Assembly (NCBI GenBank): GCA_946540365.1
Contig: CAMNIH010000002.1
Span: 1 to 38,653, forward strand
Length of the DNA stretch: 38,653 nt
Direction: 5' to 3'
DNA from: an uncultured Bacteroidales bacterium
GTDB lineage: Bacteria; Bacteroidota; Bacteroidia; Bacteroidales; P3
The notes beneath the pieces are model-generated. The model did not search any database. It saw nothing but the letters and a program-made list of their open reading frames with translations, and had not been told where the DNA came from. The position numbers were made by a program, and so were the translations under genes. This document shows positions 7,907 to 16,659 of the stretch, piece by piece; positions within the stretch are counted from its first letter, which is position 1, and the number at the start of each line of letters is the position of its first letter.

Positions 7907-9919
7907 TTAAAATTCATACATGATTGACAGTCTGTAGTTTCTCCCCATCATGGGATAGTACTGAACCACTTCGTATTGTGTGTCCAGCAGGTTGAGTACC
8001 TGCACCTGCACCCGCATCGAGCCCCACCGCAGGTCGAAGCGCCGGTCGGCGCTGATGCCCAGATCACAGTAGGCCGGCAGTCGGTTGTCGGCATTGTTCT
8101 GCGGGTAGGCATAGCGTTCGCCCACCACCATCGCCGTAGCTCCGAGGTTGACCCACCGGTTCTCCCAGCGCAGGTTTCCGCCGCCGCTGTGGCGCGGCGT
8201 GTAGCGGATCTGGTGGCCGTAGAGTTTCGACTCGGGGTCGCTCTTGTCCACGGCGTGCAGATAGCTGTAGTTCAGTTGTATGTCTACCGCCTGCCAGTGT
8301 ATGTTGGCGGTCAGGTCGGCTCCGAGGATATGCACCTGACCCAGGTTTTCCATGCTCCAGTAGAACATGTTCTGTCCGGGACGGGCCATGATCTTGTCCT
8401 GCACCCGGTTCATGAAGGCGTCGGCCGTAAGGCTCAACGTGTTGTTGGCGAAGGTGATGCCCACGTTGTGCTGGCGGGCGCGCTCGGGCCGCAGGTTGCG
8501 CGGCAGCGACTGGAAGAAGTACAGTTCGCTGAAGTTGGGCACGCGGTAGGTCTCTTTGTAGAAGTAGCGTATGGTGAGCCCTGTAATCGGGGTGTAGGTG
8601 ACGGCGGCGTAGGGCGTCAGGCGGCGGTAGGTGGGCAGTGTGTCGAGGTCGCCGACGTGGTCCACACTACTGGTGGCCAGTAGGTTGGCACGTGCCTCCC
8701 ATGGGCCGTGGTGTATGCGTGCGGCCACCACGCCCATCAGCGCGGTCCGTTCCACGTCGTTGCGCTGCCCCAGGTTGCTCCGCAGGTGGCTTGCGTCGCC
8801 GTCGGCGGCGGCGCTCATCGTCAGCCACGGCAGGGCCTCCCATTCGCCGCTGGCGCTGAGGTAGGCCTCGTGCTGGCGGTAGTCGTTCATCATGTAGCCC
8901 GTCGACGTGTTGGCGGCACTGTCCTCGAAGCGGTCGTAGCTGTATTGCCCTTTGCCCAACACCTGCAGGCGCCAGCGTGGCCGCTCGAGACGCCATTTGG
9001 CTTGCGCCAGTGCCATCCGCTCGGCGGTGCTTTGGCCCGAGGTCTCCTGGCTGTAAAGGCGCACATGGCCCGGCAGTTGGTGCATGCCGTCCATCACATG
9101 GATCTTGGCTGTCAGTGTCTGTCCGTGGCCGGGGGTGTAGAAGAGGTTGCCGTCGGCCGTCAGCTGGTGCATCGCCGAATGCAGGCGGTGTTCGCGGCTG
9201 CTGCTGTCGCTGTGCGAGGCGGTGTAATAGAGTGTGAAGGGGTAGTCGCCGTCGCTCTGCAGCCAGTTGACCCACAGGCTTGTCTTCAGCTTGCGGTTCC
9301 AACGTTGCTCCCAGAGGGCGCTGGGTGACAGCATTCCGAAGGAGCCCATCTCCATGCCCACCTTCAGGTTGGTGCGTTCGAGCAGGAAGAACTGTGGCTC
9401 GGCGGTCTCGAGGTTGAGCACGTTGCCGGCGGCGTAGGCGCGGGCCGAGAGCAGGGGCGACTGCTGCTGGCCCTGGCTGAAGCTGACGTAGGCGGCGTTG
9501 CCGAGCAGGTAGCGGCTGAGGTCGACCTGTCCGTTCTGGGCGTTGTCCACCACCACGCCGTCGAGGGTCACGGCAGAGAACTGGCTGCCCAGCCCGCGGG
9601 CCGAGACGGTCTTCATGCCGCCCACACCGCCGTAGTCCTTCAGGGTGACGCCCGCCATCTGGCGCACGGCGTCGCTCAGCTGCAGGAAGCCCTGCTGTTC
9701 GATTTGGGCGGCGTCCAGCACCTGGGTCGGTGCCGCTGTGCGCAGGGTGGCCGGCGTGCGCTGGCCGCTCACCTGCACCTCCTCCAGCAGTTGTATGGTG
9801 TCTTGTGCGTTGGCACGGGAAAAGAAAGCCCCAGAGCATACCAAGCCGAGCGTGATGGCCGCCGTCTTCAGGCGCCGGCCGACGATAAACTTTACGATAC
9901 GATACAATATAATGCTCAT
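7907..9919 (-). CDS. btuB: TonB-dependent cobalamin receptor, BtuB-like
   Basis: A 670-residue outer-membrane TonB-dependent receptor. It has a signal peptide in about residues 1-38, a TonB-box-like stretch near the mature N-terminus (LEEVQVSG), a plug domain (ARGLGSQFSAVTLDGV, residues about 50-160) and a beta-barrel ending in aromatic MYEF, the usual outer-membrane insertion signal. There is no carboxypeptidase-like N-terminal extension, as expected for BtuB-type rather than SusC-type receptors. Substrate assignment comes from the cobalamin riboswitch directly upstream and the BtuG-like propeller downstream. The ATG at 9919 follows a GGA-rich stretch (AGGAAAGGACTAAGGA), so it is the probable start. 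Confidence 0.92.
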   Translation of the reverse strand: MSIILYRIVKFIVGRRLKTAAITLGLVCSGAFFSRANAQDTIQLLEEVQVSGQRTPATLRTAAPTQVLDAAQIEQQGFLQLSDAVRQMAGVTLKDYGGVGGMKTVSARGLGSQFSAVTLDGVVVDNAQNGQVDLSRYLLGNAAYVSFSQGQQQSPLLSARAYAAGNVLNLETAEPQFFLLERTNLKVGMEMGSFGMLSPSALWEQRWNRKLKTSLWVNWLQSDGDYPFTLYYTASHSDSSSREHRLHSAMHQLTADGNLFYTPGHGQTLTAKIHVMDGMHQLPGHVRLYSQETSGQSTAERMALAQAKWRLERPRWRLQVLGKGQYSYDRFEDSAANTSTGYMMNDYRQHEAYLSASGEWEALPWLTMSAAADGDASHLRSNLGQRNDVERTALMGVVAARIHHGPWEARANLLATSSVDHVGDLDTLPTYRRLTPYAAVTYTPITGLTIRYFYKETYRVPNFSELYFFQSLPRNLRPERARQHNVGITFANNTLSLTADAFMNRVQDKIMARPGQNMFYWSMENLGQVHILGADLTANIHWQAVDIQLNYSYLHAVDKSDPESKLYGHQIRYTPRHSGGGNLRWENRWVNLGATAMVVGERYAYPQNNADNRLPAYCDLGISADRRFDLRWGSMRVQVQVLNLLDTQYEVVQYYPMMGRNYRLSIMYEF

Positions 9920-9961
9920 TCCTTAGTCCTTTCCTCGAGGGCTTTACTAAAATATAACGGC

Positions 9962-10126
9962 TTTGGCAGGTCTTCTGGCTTGCCTCGTGCGCCTCCGCCT
10001 TCCCATGCACCTATGGCGGTGTACAGTGGCTTGATGGAGGTGCAACCTATTGAGACTCACAGCAGCGGGACTGCTCAGGATTTGCACCTGATTCCCTCTT
10101 GGCGCCCCTCGCGGGGCGACCAAAAC
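9962..10126 (-). promoter_or_regulatory. Cobalamin riboswitch
   Basis: Read on the minus strand, it has the conserved core GGGAATCAGGTGCAAATCCT followed by GAGCAGTCCCGCTGCTGTGA, then the B12 box AGCCACTG (plus positions 10024-10031), then the closing element GCCAGAAGACCTGCC (9965-9979). A GC-rich hairpin (arms 10103-10108 and 10113-10118) lies near the 5' end. It sits between a promoter and btuB, whose ATG is about 40 nt beyond. B12 excess should lower btuB/btuG expression. With no clear poly-U terminator in the short gap, control is probably translational, but that is inference. Confidence 0.95.
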
Positions 10127-10132
10127 CGGGTG

Positions 10133-10140
10133 CAAAAGTA
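10133..10140 (-). promoter_or_regulatory. Promoter -7 element for riboswitch-btuB-btuG
   Basis: On the minus strand the bases read TACTTTTG, matching the TAnnTTTG element, about 7 nt before the riboswitch begins. I could not find a good TTTG -33 box at 19-21 bp upstream, so the promoter is only half supported. Confidence 0.6.
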
Positions 10141-10366
10141 CGAAAAAAAACCGACACTGCGCCCCCTCTGGGAAAAAAAAATACCCTCTGCAAAAAAGTT
10201 CGTATCTTCGCATTTCAAAATAACGACCCTAAAAACCTTAAGGACCTTAAAGACTTTAAAGACCCTAAAGACCATAAGCCTCCTCCCCCCCCCCAAAAAA
10301 AAGCCTCTCACGCCCTCATCTTCCCCCTGTCACCTCCGCATGTTTTCCTGCGGAGACAAATTATTT
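10141..10366. other. Intergenic region between divergent btuB and LRR genes
   Basis: No gene is seen. The region has A-tracts near 10142-10190, six degenerate copies of a 9-mer at 10225-10278 and a C-tract/A-tract at about 10286-10302. The LRR promoter begins at 10367. Confidence 0.6.
10225..10278. repeat. Six tandem copies of a 9-bp unit
   Basis: Units, each 9 bp: GACCCTAAA, AACCTTAAG, GACCTTAAA, GACTTTAAA, GACCCTAAA, GACCATAAG. A second 9-bp-period array with a different unit lies at 33975-34019, so short-period arrays seem to be a habit of this genome's intergenic DNA. Confidence 0.85.
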
Positions 10367-10397
10367 TTTGCCAGTTCGATAAATATTCGTACTTTTG
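10367..10397 (+). promoter_or_regulatory. Strong Bacteroidota promoter for the LRR gene
   Basis: TTTG at 10367-10370, then 19 bp, then TACTTTTG at 10390-10397: an excellent match to the Bacteroidota -33/-7 pair. The translated start is at 10765, so the transcript has an unusually long leader of roughly 360 nt. Confidence 0.85.
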
Positions 10398-10448
10398 CAG
10401 CGTCGTTTCCGCACCGCCGAAGCCCTTCGAGAGCGATGGGACAAGCGG

Positions 10449-10465
10449 GCGGGACAATGTCCCGC
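10449..10465 (+). repeat. Leader hairpin 1
   Basis: GCGGGACA (10449-10456) and TGTCCCGC (10458-10465) are exact complements around one base; the real loop would be a few bases larger. It lies about 45 nt into the leader of the LRR gene. Confidence 0.7.
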
Positions 10466-10511
10466 GGGAAGCGGCAGGACATATAAGAAAGACGTTGTAA
10501 CGGCGTTTGTC

Positions 10512-10688
10512 TGCGGCTGATAGGAATCTCGCAAGTTCAAGTTAGTATCGCAATAGCGCAATGTTCAATGTCCATGGGATGCACATTGTAGGGACACGGC
10601 GTGCCGTGTCCGCAGTATACGTGCACAGCGTGGGCTTCGGCATTGCTTATTCCATACTAACAGGCAATGCGAGAGCCTCTATCAGCGG
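10512..10688 (+). repeat. Large nested inverted repeat in the LRR gene leader
   Basis: The left arm (about 10512-10563) and right arm (about 10640-10688) are imperfect reverse complements over about 50 bp: CTGATAG..TCTCGCA pairs with TGCGAGAGCC..TATCAG, and GTTAGTAT..GCAATG pairs with GCATTGC..ATACTAAC. The enclosed 76 bp contains a second hairpin, GGACACGGC (10592-10600) with GCCGTGTCC (10603-10611). The transcript could fold into one long rod about 75 nt upstream of the start codon. It could be a regulatory RNA structure or a palindromic mobile element that landed in the leader. Confidence 0.75.
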
Positions 10689-10764
10689 GATAAGCAAGAA
10701 AGTTGTTCCCGCGCTTTTTTATGTGTTTATCGATGGAAGTATTAACATAAAAACAATAAACAAC

Positions 10765-13700
10765 ATGAAAAAAACATTCACTTTTTTTACTGTTCTTGCT
10801 TTGTTGACAACTTTCGTTTCGCATCTGTGGGCATACTCCGGTTATGTGACCCTGCCGGGGAACAATAAAATATACTACAACTACAACATCAATGATCAGA
10901 CCATCACCATCATATGTCCTGGAGATTATGGAAGTTGGAATGGCTACCTCAAGCCCACGGGTACCCTAGTCATCCCCGATAGTATCATGTGTAACGGTGT
11001 TTTCCGTCCTGTCACCTCCATCGGCTCTTATGCTTTTCTTCAGTGTAGTGGTCTGACTTCCGTCACCATCCCCGACGGTGTCACCTTCATTGGCTACTCA
11101 GCATTCTCAGGTTGCAGTGGCCTGGCCCGCGTCACTATTCCTGACGGTGTCACTTCTATTGGTCAATATGCATTCTCGGGTGTCCATTATATAGAATACT
11201 ATGGTAATGCTACAGGAAGTCCCTGGGGTGCAGATATCATGAATGGCTATACAGAATGTGGTTTCGTGTATGCAGACAATACCATGACAACACTGTTGGC
11301 TTATATTGGTAGCGGGACAGAGGTTACAATACCGTCTACTGTCACTTCCATCGGAGGCTCAGCCTTCCAAAACTGTACAAGCCTGACTTCCGTCACCATC
11401 CCCGACGGTGTCACCTCCATCGGCAATAGTGCCTTCTCTGGTTGCAGCGGCCTGACCTCCGTCACCATCCCCGACTCGGTGACCAGCATCGGAAATTCTG
11501 CTTTCTATGGATGCAACGGCCTGACCTCTATCACCATTCCCGACGGGGTTACCTCCATCGGTAACCAAGCCTTTTATGATTGTCGGTTGGATTCTCTAAC
11601 CGTGGGAAGCTCGCTCACCACTATTGGAACAGATGCTTTTAAGTATGATACCCTTGTGTACTTGAACTACAACTGCAATGCCAACATACCGGCGTCCTTT
11701 CCTCACAATAAATTGACTACCGTTGTGATAGGGAATTCTGTCACCTCCATCGGTAGTTCGGCCTTTTCCGGATGCAGCGGTCTCACTTCCATCACCATTG
11801 GCAACGGAGTCACCTCCCTCGGCAATAGTTCTTTCTCTGGTTGCAGCAGCCTGACTTCCGTCACCATCCCCAACTCGGTTATTGTCATCGGCAACCAAGC
11901 CTTCTATAATTGCAGTGGCCTGACCTCTGTCACCATTCCCGACGGGGTTACCTCCATCGGCAACCAAGCCTTCTATAATTGCAGCGGCCTGACCTCCGTC
12001 ACCATCCCCGACGGTGTCACCTCCATCGGCAGCCAAGCTTTTTATAATTGTCGGTTGGATTCTCTAACCGTGGGAAGCTCGCTCACCACTATTGGAACAG
12101 ATGCTTTTAAGTATGATACCCTTGTGTACCTGAACTACAACTGCAACGCCAACATACCAGCGGCTTTCCCACACAATAAATTGACTACCGTTATAATTGG
12201 GGATTCCGTCACCTCTATCGGCAGTTCGGCATTTTCCGGTTGTAGCGGACTGACCTCTGTCGCCATCGGCGACGGGGTCACTACCATCGGCAACCAAGCC
12301 TTCTATAATTGCAGCAGCTTGGCTCTTGTCATCATCCCTGTCGGTGTCACTTCTATTGGTCAAAATGCTTTTTATCATGTTCGGCAAATAGAATATCATG
12401 GTAGTGCTACAGGTGCTAAATGGGGAGCATACATCTTGAATGGTTATACAGATGGCGATTTCATTTTTTCAGATAGTACAAAGCATTATTTGATTGTTTA
12501 TATTGGCAGCGATAGCATTGTGTCAATTCCCTCTACCGTAGATACCATTGGCAGTTCTGCATTCTCCGGCTGTAGCGGCCTGACCTTCATTACTATCCCC
12601 AACTCGGTAACCAGTATTGAAGAGTATGCCTTCCGGTATTGCAGTGGCCTGACTTCTGTCACCATCCCCGACGGTGTCACCTCCATCGGCAACCAAGCCT
12701 TCTATAATTGTCGGTTGGATTCGCTAACCGTAGGACGCTCGCTCACCACAATCGGAACCAATGCGTTCAAGTATGATACCCTTGTGTACTTGAACTACAA
12801 CTGCAATGCCAACATACCGGCAGCTTTTCCACGCAATAAACTGACTACCGTTGTAATTGGGGACTCTGTTACCACTATCGGTAATTCGGCATTTTCCGGT
12901 TGTAGTGGTCTAACCTCTGTCACCATCCCCGACGGCGTCACAACCATCGGCGAATCTGCCTTCCAAGATTGCAGCGGCCTGACTGGCACACTCACTATTC
13001 CCAACTCAGTGACCATCATCGGCAACGGCGCCTTCGCTGGTTGCAGCGGACTGACCTCCATCATCATCCCCAACTCAGTTACTAGCATCAACTGGGGTAC
13101 CTTCGCCAGTTGCAGCGGCCTTACCTCCGTCACTATCCCCGACAGCGTAACCACCATCGGCAACTATGCTTTCTATGGTTGCAGTAGCCTGAATTCCGTC
13201 ACCATTCCCAACAGAGTCACATCCATCGGCGACCAAGCCTTCTATAATTGCCGTTTGGATTCCCTTACCGTGGGGCATTCGCTCACCACCATCGGAACCG
13301 ATGCATTCATGTATGACACCCTTGTGTACCTGAACTACAACTGCAACGCCAATATTCCAGCAGCTTTCCCGCATAACAAATTGGCTACCGTTGTTATTGG
13401 AGACTCAGTTACATCCATCGACAATGAGGCATTCTATTACGATACTTATCTGACTTCCGTTACCATTGGCAACAGTATTACCTCTATCGGCTATGGCGCA
13501 TTTAAAGGTTGTACTGGATTGACTTCCATCGTTATTCCCGATAGAGTCTCTTTGGGCGTGCAAGCCTTCCGTGATTGTTTCAGGTTGACATCAGTTACGT
13601 TGGGCTACGCCGTCTCCATCGACGACGCTGCCTTCTATAATTGCATTGGGTTGACATCCATTACTTCGAGATACATTACCTCCATCGGCGACAACGCCTT

Positions 13701-16422
13701 CTATAATTGTAGTAGGTTGACCACCTTGACTCTCCATACTTCCTCTATCGGTAATTCTGCTTTCTATAATTGTAGAGGGTTGACCTCCTTGATCCTCTCC
13801 ACTTCCTCTATTGGCGATTCTGCTTTCTCAAACTGCGGTCTGGATTCCCTTGCCATTGGAGGTTCCTTCACCTCTATTGGAAGCAATGCTTTTGCAGGAG
13901 ATACTTTGGTGTACCTCTATTATGATTGTAGTGCCAATATTTCAGCGGCATTTCCTCACGACAAATTAACAACTGTTGTAATTGGGGAAGAAGCCTTTTC
14001 CATCGACGACAATGCTTTCTCCAACTGCAGTAGTTTGACTTCCCTCATTTTTGAGGAAAATGCCTTTGCTTCCATCGGAAAGAGAGCTTTCTATAATTGT
14101 ACGGGATTAACCTCTGTCACCATCTCCGATTATGTTCCATCTATTGGTCAAGATGCTTTTTATCATGTCCCTCATATAGAATACTACGGTTCTGCCACGG
14201 GGGCTCGATGGGGTGCCTACAGCATGAATGGCTATCTGGAGGGGGATTTCCTCTATTTCGACAGCACCAAGCATTGTTTGATAAGATATCTTGGCAGTGA
14301 CAGTATTTTGGCAGTTCCCTCTATTGTAGATACCATTGGTGATTCTGCTTTCTGTGATATAAGCAATCTGGAGTCCGTCATACTCCCCGAAAGAGTTAAA
14401 AGCATTGGGAAGTATGCTTTCTCTGAATGCAGCAGTTTGACATCCATTACCATTCCTGACTCGGTGACCAGCATCGGATCCTCCGCCTTCTCTGGTTGCA
14501 GCGGCCTGACAGGCACCCTCACCATTCCCAACTCGGTGACCAGCATCGGATCCTTCGCCTTCTCTGGTTGCAGCGGCCTTACATCTACGATATATAATGG
14601 TACAATAGCCGGATGGTGCAACATATCATTTGGTAATGCGTCATCCAATCCTGTTAGTTATTCTCATAACCTAATGATAGGTGGGTCTCCAATTACAGAT
14701 GTTGTGATCCCCGACGAAGTGACAGAAATAAAACCATACGCTTTCAATAGCATCAGCGGTCTGACCTCCGTTGTCATTCCAGACGGAGTTTCCTTTATTG
14801 GCGCCGAATCCTTCTATAATTGCAGCGGCCTGACCTCTGTCACTATCGGCGACGGAGTCGTCTCCATCGGCGATGTTGCTTTTGGGAATTGTAGCGGCCT
14901 GACCTCCGTTACCATCCCCAACTCGGTGACCCACATCGGCTTCGGCGCATTTGCTTATTGTGGGTTGGATTCCCTTACCGTGGGGCGCTCGCTCGCCACC
15001 ATCAGCAATTTAACACATCCTTACGGTGGTGTTGTAATAACTCCCTTCTCCGGCGACACCCTTGTGTACCTGAGTTATAACTGCAGCGCCGACATACCGG
15101 CGGCATTCCCTCACAACAAGTTGGCTACTGTTGTGATAGGAGACAATGTTACCTCCATCAGCAATGATGCTTTCCAAAACTGCAGTAACCTTACCGAAAT
15201 TACGTCACTTGCAGTTGTGGCACCGCAGCTTGCGGGGACGCCGTTTGCAGGTGTTGAGTCTACCATACCAGTACATATCCCCTGCGGTAGCCAGTTGTCG
15301 TATTATTCGCGGTGGTCGTATTTCTCCAATTTCATCGAGATGACGGGCTATACTTTCTCTGTAATGACAGCGGATTCCACGATGGGACAAGTGAACGTGC
15401 TTACGCAGCCCAACTGCCAGGCCCCGACAGCCGTAATCAACGCAGTGCCGGCCAGCGGGTATCAGTTCGACCACTGGAGCGACGGTAACACCGACAACCC
15501 GCGCGTATTCACGCTGTCGGCCGACACCATCCTTGTGGGTTACTTCACACTGGCATCGGGTGGCTCGACGGGGCAGGACTCGACCGCCGTAAATGATACC
15601 GTCTACGTGAATGTATATGTGCATGATACCATCATCGTGACCGACACGGTGACAGAGTATGTGCCAGTTCACGACACGACGTTTGTCAACGTGTATGTAC
15701 ATGATTCGACGGTCGTAAGCGACACCGTCTTTGTTGATGTACCGTATGCGGTACATGACACCACGGTGGTAGTGGATACAATGATAGTCAACCACTACAT
15801 CCACGACACAGGAACCGTGGTGATTTTTGACACCCTGTTGGTTGATCGATATATTTATGATACAATAACGCTAACTGACACACTGACACTGACGGAGTAT
15901 GTGCCGGTGCATGACACTACAATAATCACCGATACCCTGACAGTGACTGAATATGTACCGGTGTATGACACCACTTATATAGATGTGCCTTATGCAGTTC
16001 ACGATACGACGATAGTGTTAGACACGCTGACGGTGACACAGTTTGACACCATCACTAATACAGTGTATGACACTATAGATAACTATATCTACGACACTGT
16101 AGCCCTGATCGACACGCTTTGGCTGACGGAGTATGATACCGTGTGGCTGCACGATACCATCATTATCCACGACACGGTATATATCACCGAGGAGGGAATT
16201 GGCGACGTGGAAACACTGAATGCCAAGGTATACTCCAGCCACGGGCAGATAGTGGTGGAGGGTGCAGAGGGCAACTCAGTGACGCTATACGACGTGACGG
16301 GCCGTGTGCTGGCCACACGGCGCGATGAGGGGACGCCGCTGCGGTTCGACGCTCCCGCCAGCGGCACCTATATGATTAAGATTGGTGCCTATCCAGCCCG
16401 ACGCGTGGTGGTGATAAGGTAG
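10765..16422 (+). CDS. Giant BspA-like leucine-rich-repeat surface protein with type IX sorting domain
   Basis: A protein of 1885 residues. The signal peptide is residues 1-23 (MKKTFTFFTVLALL...HLWA), which is why I place the start at 10765 and not at the upstream in-frame ATG at 10561. Residues about 63-1485 are dozens of LRR_5 (BspA/Treponema-type) repeats of the form LTSVTIPDGVTSIGNQAFYNCSG. Within them are six copies of a RLDSLTVG..AFPHNKLTTVVIG block and three copies of an IEYYGSATG..GAY..NGY block. Residues about 1528-1595 resemble an InlB-type B-repeat. Residues 1611-1810 are a repetitive Thr/Val/Asp stalk with recurring VHDT, and about 1812-1885 is a type A type IX secretion sorting domain (VTLYDVTGRVLA..GTYMIKI). 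Likely surface-anchored and adhesive; the ligand is unknown. Confidence 0.92.
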   Translation: MKKTFTFFTVLALLTTFVSHLWAYSGYVTLPGNNKIYYNYNINDQTITIICPGDYGSWNGYLKPTGTLVIPDSIMCNGVFRPVTSIGSYAFLQCSGLTSVTIPDGVTFIGYSAFSGCSGLARVTIPDGVTSIGQYAFSGVHYIEYYGNATGSPWGADIMNGYTECGFVYADNTMTTLLAYIGSGTEVTIPSTVTSIGGSAFQNCTSLTSVTIPDGVTSIGNSAFSGCSGLTSVTIPDSVTSIGNSAFYGCNGLTSITIPDGVTSIGNQAFYDCRLDSLTVGSSLTTIGTDAFKYDTLVYLNYNCNANIPASFPHNKLTTVVIGNSVTSIGSSAFSGCSGLTSITIGNGVTSLGNSSFSGCSSLTSVTIPNSVIVIGNQAFYNCSGLTSVTIPDGVTSIGNQAFYNCSGLTSVTIPDGVTSIGSQAFYNCRLDSLTVGSSLTTIGTDAFKYDTLVYLNYNCNANIPAAFPHNKLTTVIIGDSVTSIGSSAFSGCSGLTSVAIGDGVTTIGNQAFYNCSSLALVIIPVGVTSIGQNAFYHVRQIEYHGSATGAKWGAYILNGYTDGDFIFSDSTKHYLIVYIGSDSIVSIPSTVDTIGSSAFSGCSGLTFITIPNSVTSIEEYAFRYCSGLTSVTIPDGVTSIGNQAFYNCRLDSLTVGRSLTTIGTNAFKYDTLVYLNYNCNANIPAAFPRNKLTTVVIGDSVTTIGNSAFSGCSGLTSVTIPDGVTTIGESAFQDCSGLTGTLTIPNSVTIIGNGAFAGCSGLTSIIIPNSVTSINWGTFASCSGLTSVTIPDSVTTIGNYAFYGCSSLNSVTIPNRVTSIGDQAFYNCRLDSLTVGHSLTTIGTDAFMYDTLVYLNYNCNANIPAAFPHNKLATVVIGDSVTSIDNEAFYYDTYLTSVTIGNSITSIGYGAFKGCTGLTSIVIPDRVSLGVQAFRDCFRLTSVTLGYAVSIDDAAFYNCIGLTSITSRYITSIGDNAFYNCSRLTTLTLHTSSIGNSAFYNCRGLTSLILSTSSIGDSAFSNCGLDSLAIGGSFTSIGSNAFAGDTLVYLYYDCSANISAAFPHDKLTTVVIGEEAFSIDDNAFSNCSSLTSLIFEENAFASIGKRAFYNCTGLTSVTISDYVPSIGQDAFYHVPHIEYYGSATGARWGAYSMNGYLEGDFLYFDSTKHCLIRYLGSDSILAVPSIVDTIGDSAFCDISNLESVILPERVKSIGKYAFSECSSLTSITIPDSVTSIGSSAFSGCSGLTGTLTIPNSVTSIGSFAFSGCSGLTSTIYNGTIAGWCNISFGNASSNPVSYSHNLMIGGSPITDVVIPDEVTEIKPYAFNSISGLTSVVIPDGVSFIGAESFYNCSGLTSVTIGDGVVSIGDVAFGNCSGLTSVTIPNSVTHIGFGAFAYCGLDSLTVGRSLATISNLTHPYGGVVITPFSGDTLVYLSYNCSADIPAAFPHNKLATVVIGDNVTSISNDAFQNCSNLTEITSLAVVAPQLAGTPFAGVESTIPVHIPCGSQLSYYSRWSYFSNFIEMTGYTFSVMTADSTMGQVNVLTQPNCQAPTAVINAVPASGYQFDHWSDGNTDNPRVFTLSADTILVGYFTLASGGSTGQDSTAVNDTVYVNVYVHDTIIVTDTVTEYVPVHDTTFVNVYVHDSTVVSDTVFVDVPYAVHDTTVVVDTMIVNHYIHDTGTVVIFDTLLVDRYIYDTITLTDTLTLTEYVPVHDTTIITDTLTVTEYVPVYDTTYIDVPYAVHDTTIVLDTLTVTQFDTITNTVYDTIDNYIYDTVALIDTLWLTEYDTVWLHDTIIIHDTVYITEEGIGDVETLNAKVYSSHGQIVVEGAEGNSVTLYDVTGRVLATRRDEGTPLRFDAPASGTYMIKIGAYPARRVVVIR
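11581..12168 (+). repeat. Near-identical 110-bp segments 468 bp apart within the LRR gene
   Basis: The stretch beginning at 11581 and that beginning at 12049 (both starting TGTCGGTTGGATTCTCTAAC) differ at about two bases over about 110 bp. The other copies of the block, near 12709, 13249, 13828 and 14962, are more diverged. This points to a recent 468-bp duplication or gene conversion between repeat modules. Confidence 0.8.
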
Positions 16423-16434
16423 AGGCAAACTGTG

Positions 16435-16558
16435 GTCGTGGGTGTGAGCCTACGATAATCTTTCGGAGCCCCGCGGGGGCGACACAAACCGTCGGAATGT
16501 GCCGCCCCTACGGGGCTCAAATTATGCTCGCTCCATACCGTGGGCTCACGCCCACGGC
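16435..16558. repeat. 124-bp nested palindromic intergenic element
   Basis: Outer arms: GTCGTGGGTGTGAGCCTACG (from 16435) pairs imperfectly with CCGTGGGCTCACGCCCACGG (16538-16557). Inner arms: GAGCCCCGCGGGGGCG plus GACACA (16466-16486) pair with TGTG plus CCGCCCCTACGGGGCTC (16498-16518). It starts 12 bp after the LRR stop codon and so may also end that transcript. It has the look of a short non-autonomous, REP- or MITE-like element dispersed in the genome; no target-site duplication was identified. Confidence 0.75.
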
Positions 16559-16617
16559 TAAGTTCTGGCGCCCTTACAGGGCTGGGGGAGGGGTGACAGG
16601 CAACCGTCGCAAAGGTT

Positions 16618-16659
16618 ATTCACGATAACTAACGTTCCATTCACGACAATTCACGTTCT
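16618..16659. repeat. Two tandem 21-bp units
   Basis: ATTCACGATAACTAACGTTC plus C (16618-16638) is followed directly by ATTCACGACAATTCACGTTC plus T (16639-16659); about 4 of 21 positions differ. Function unknown. Confidence 0.75.

Noticed and set aside
10512..10688. Invertible promoter segment flanked by inverted repeats
   Set aside because: The arms are imperfect, the promoter lies outside them, and no promoter-like sequence or adjacent recombinase is present.
10561..10764. In-frame upstream start of the LRR gene (68 extra residues)
   Set aside because: The extra residues precede a clear signal peptide (MKKTFTFF) and are encoded by the inverted-repeat leader, so they are leader RNA rather than protein.
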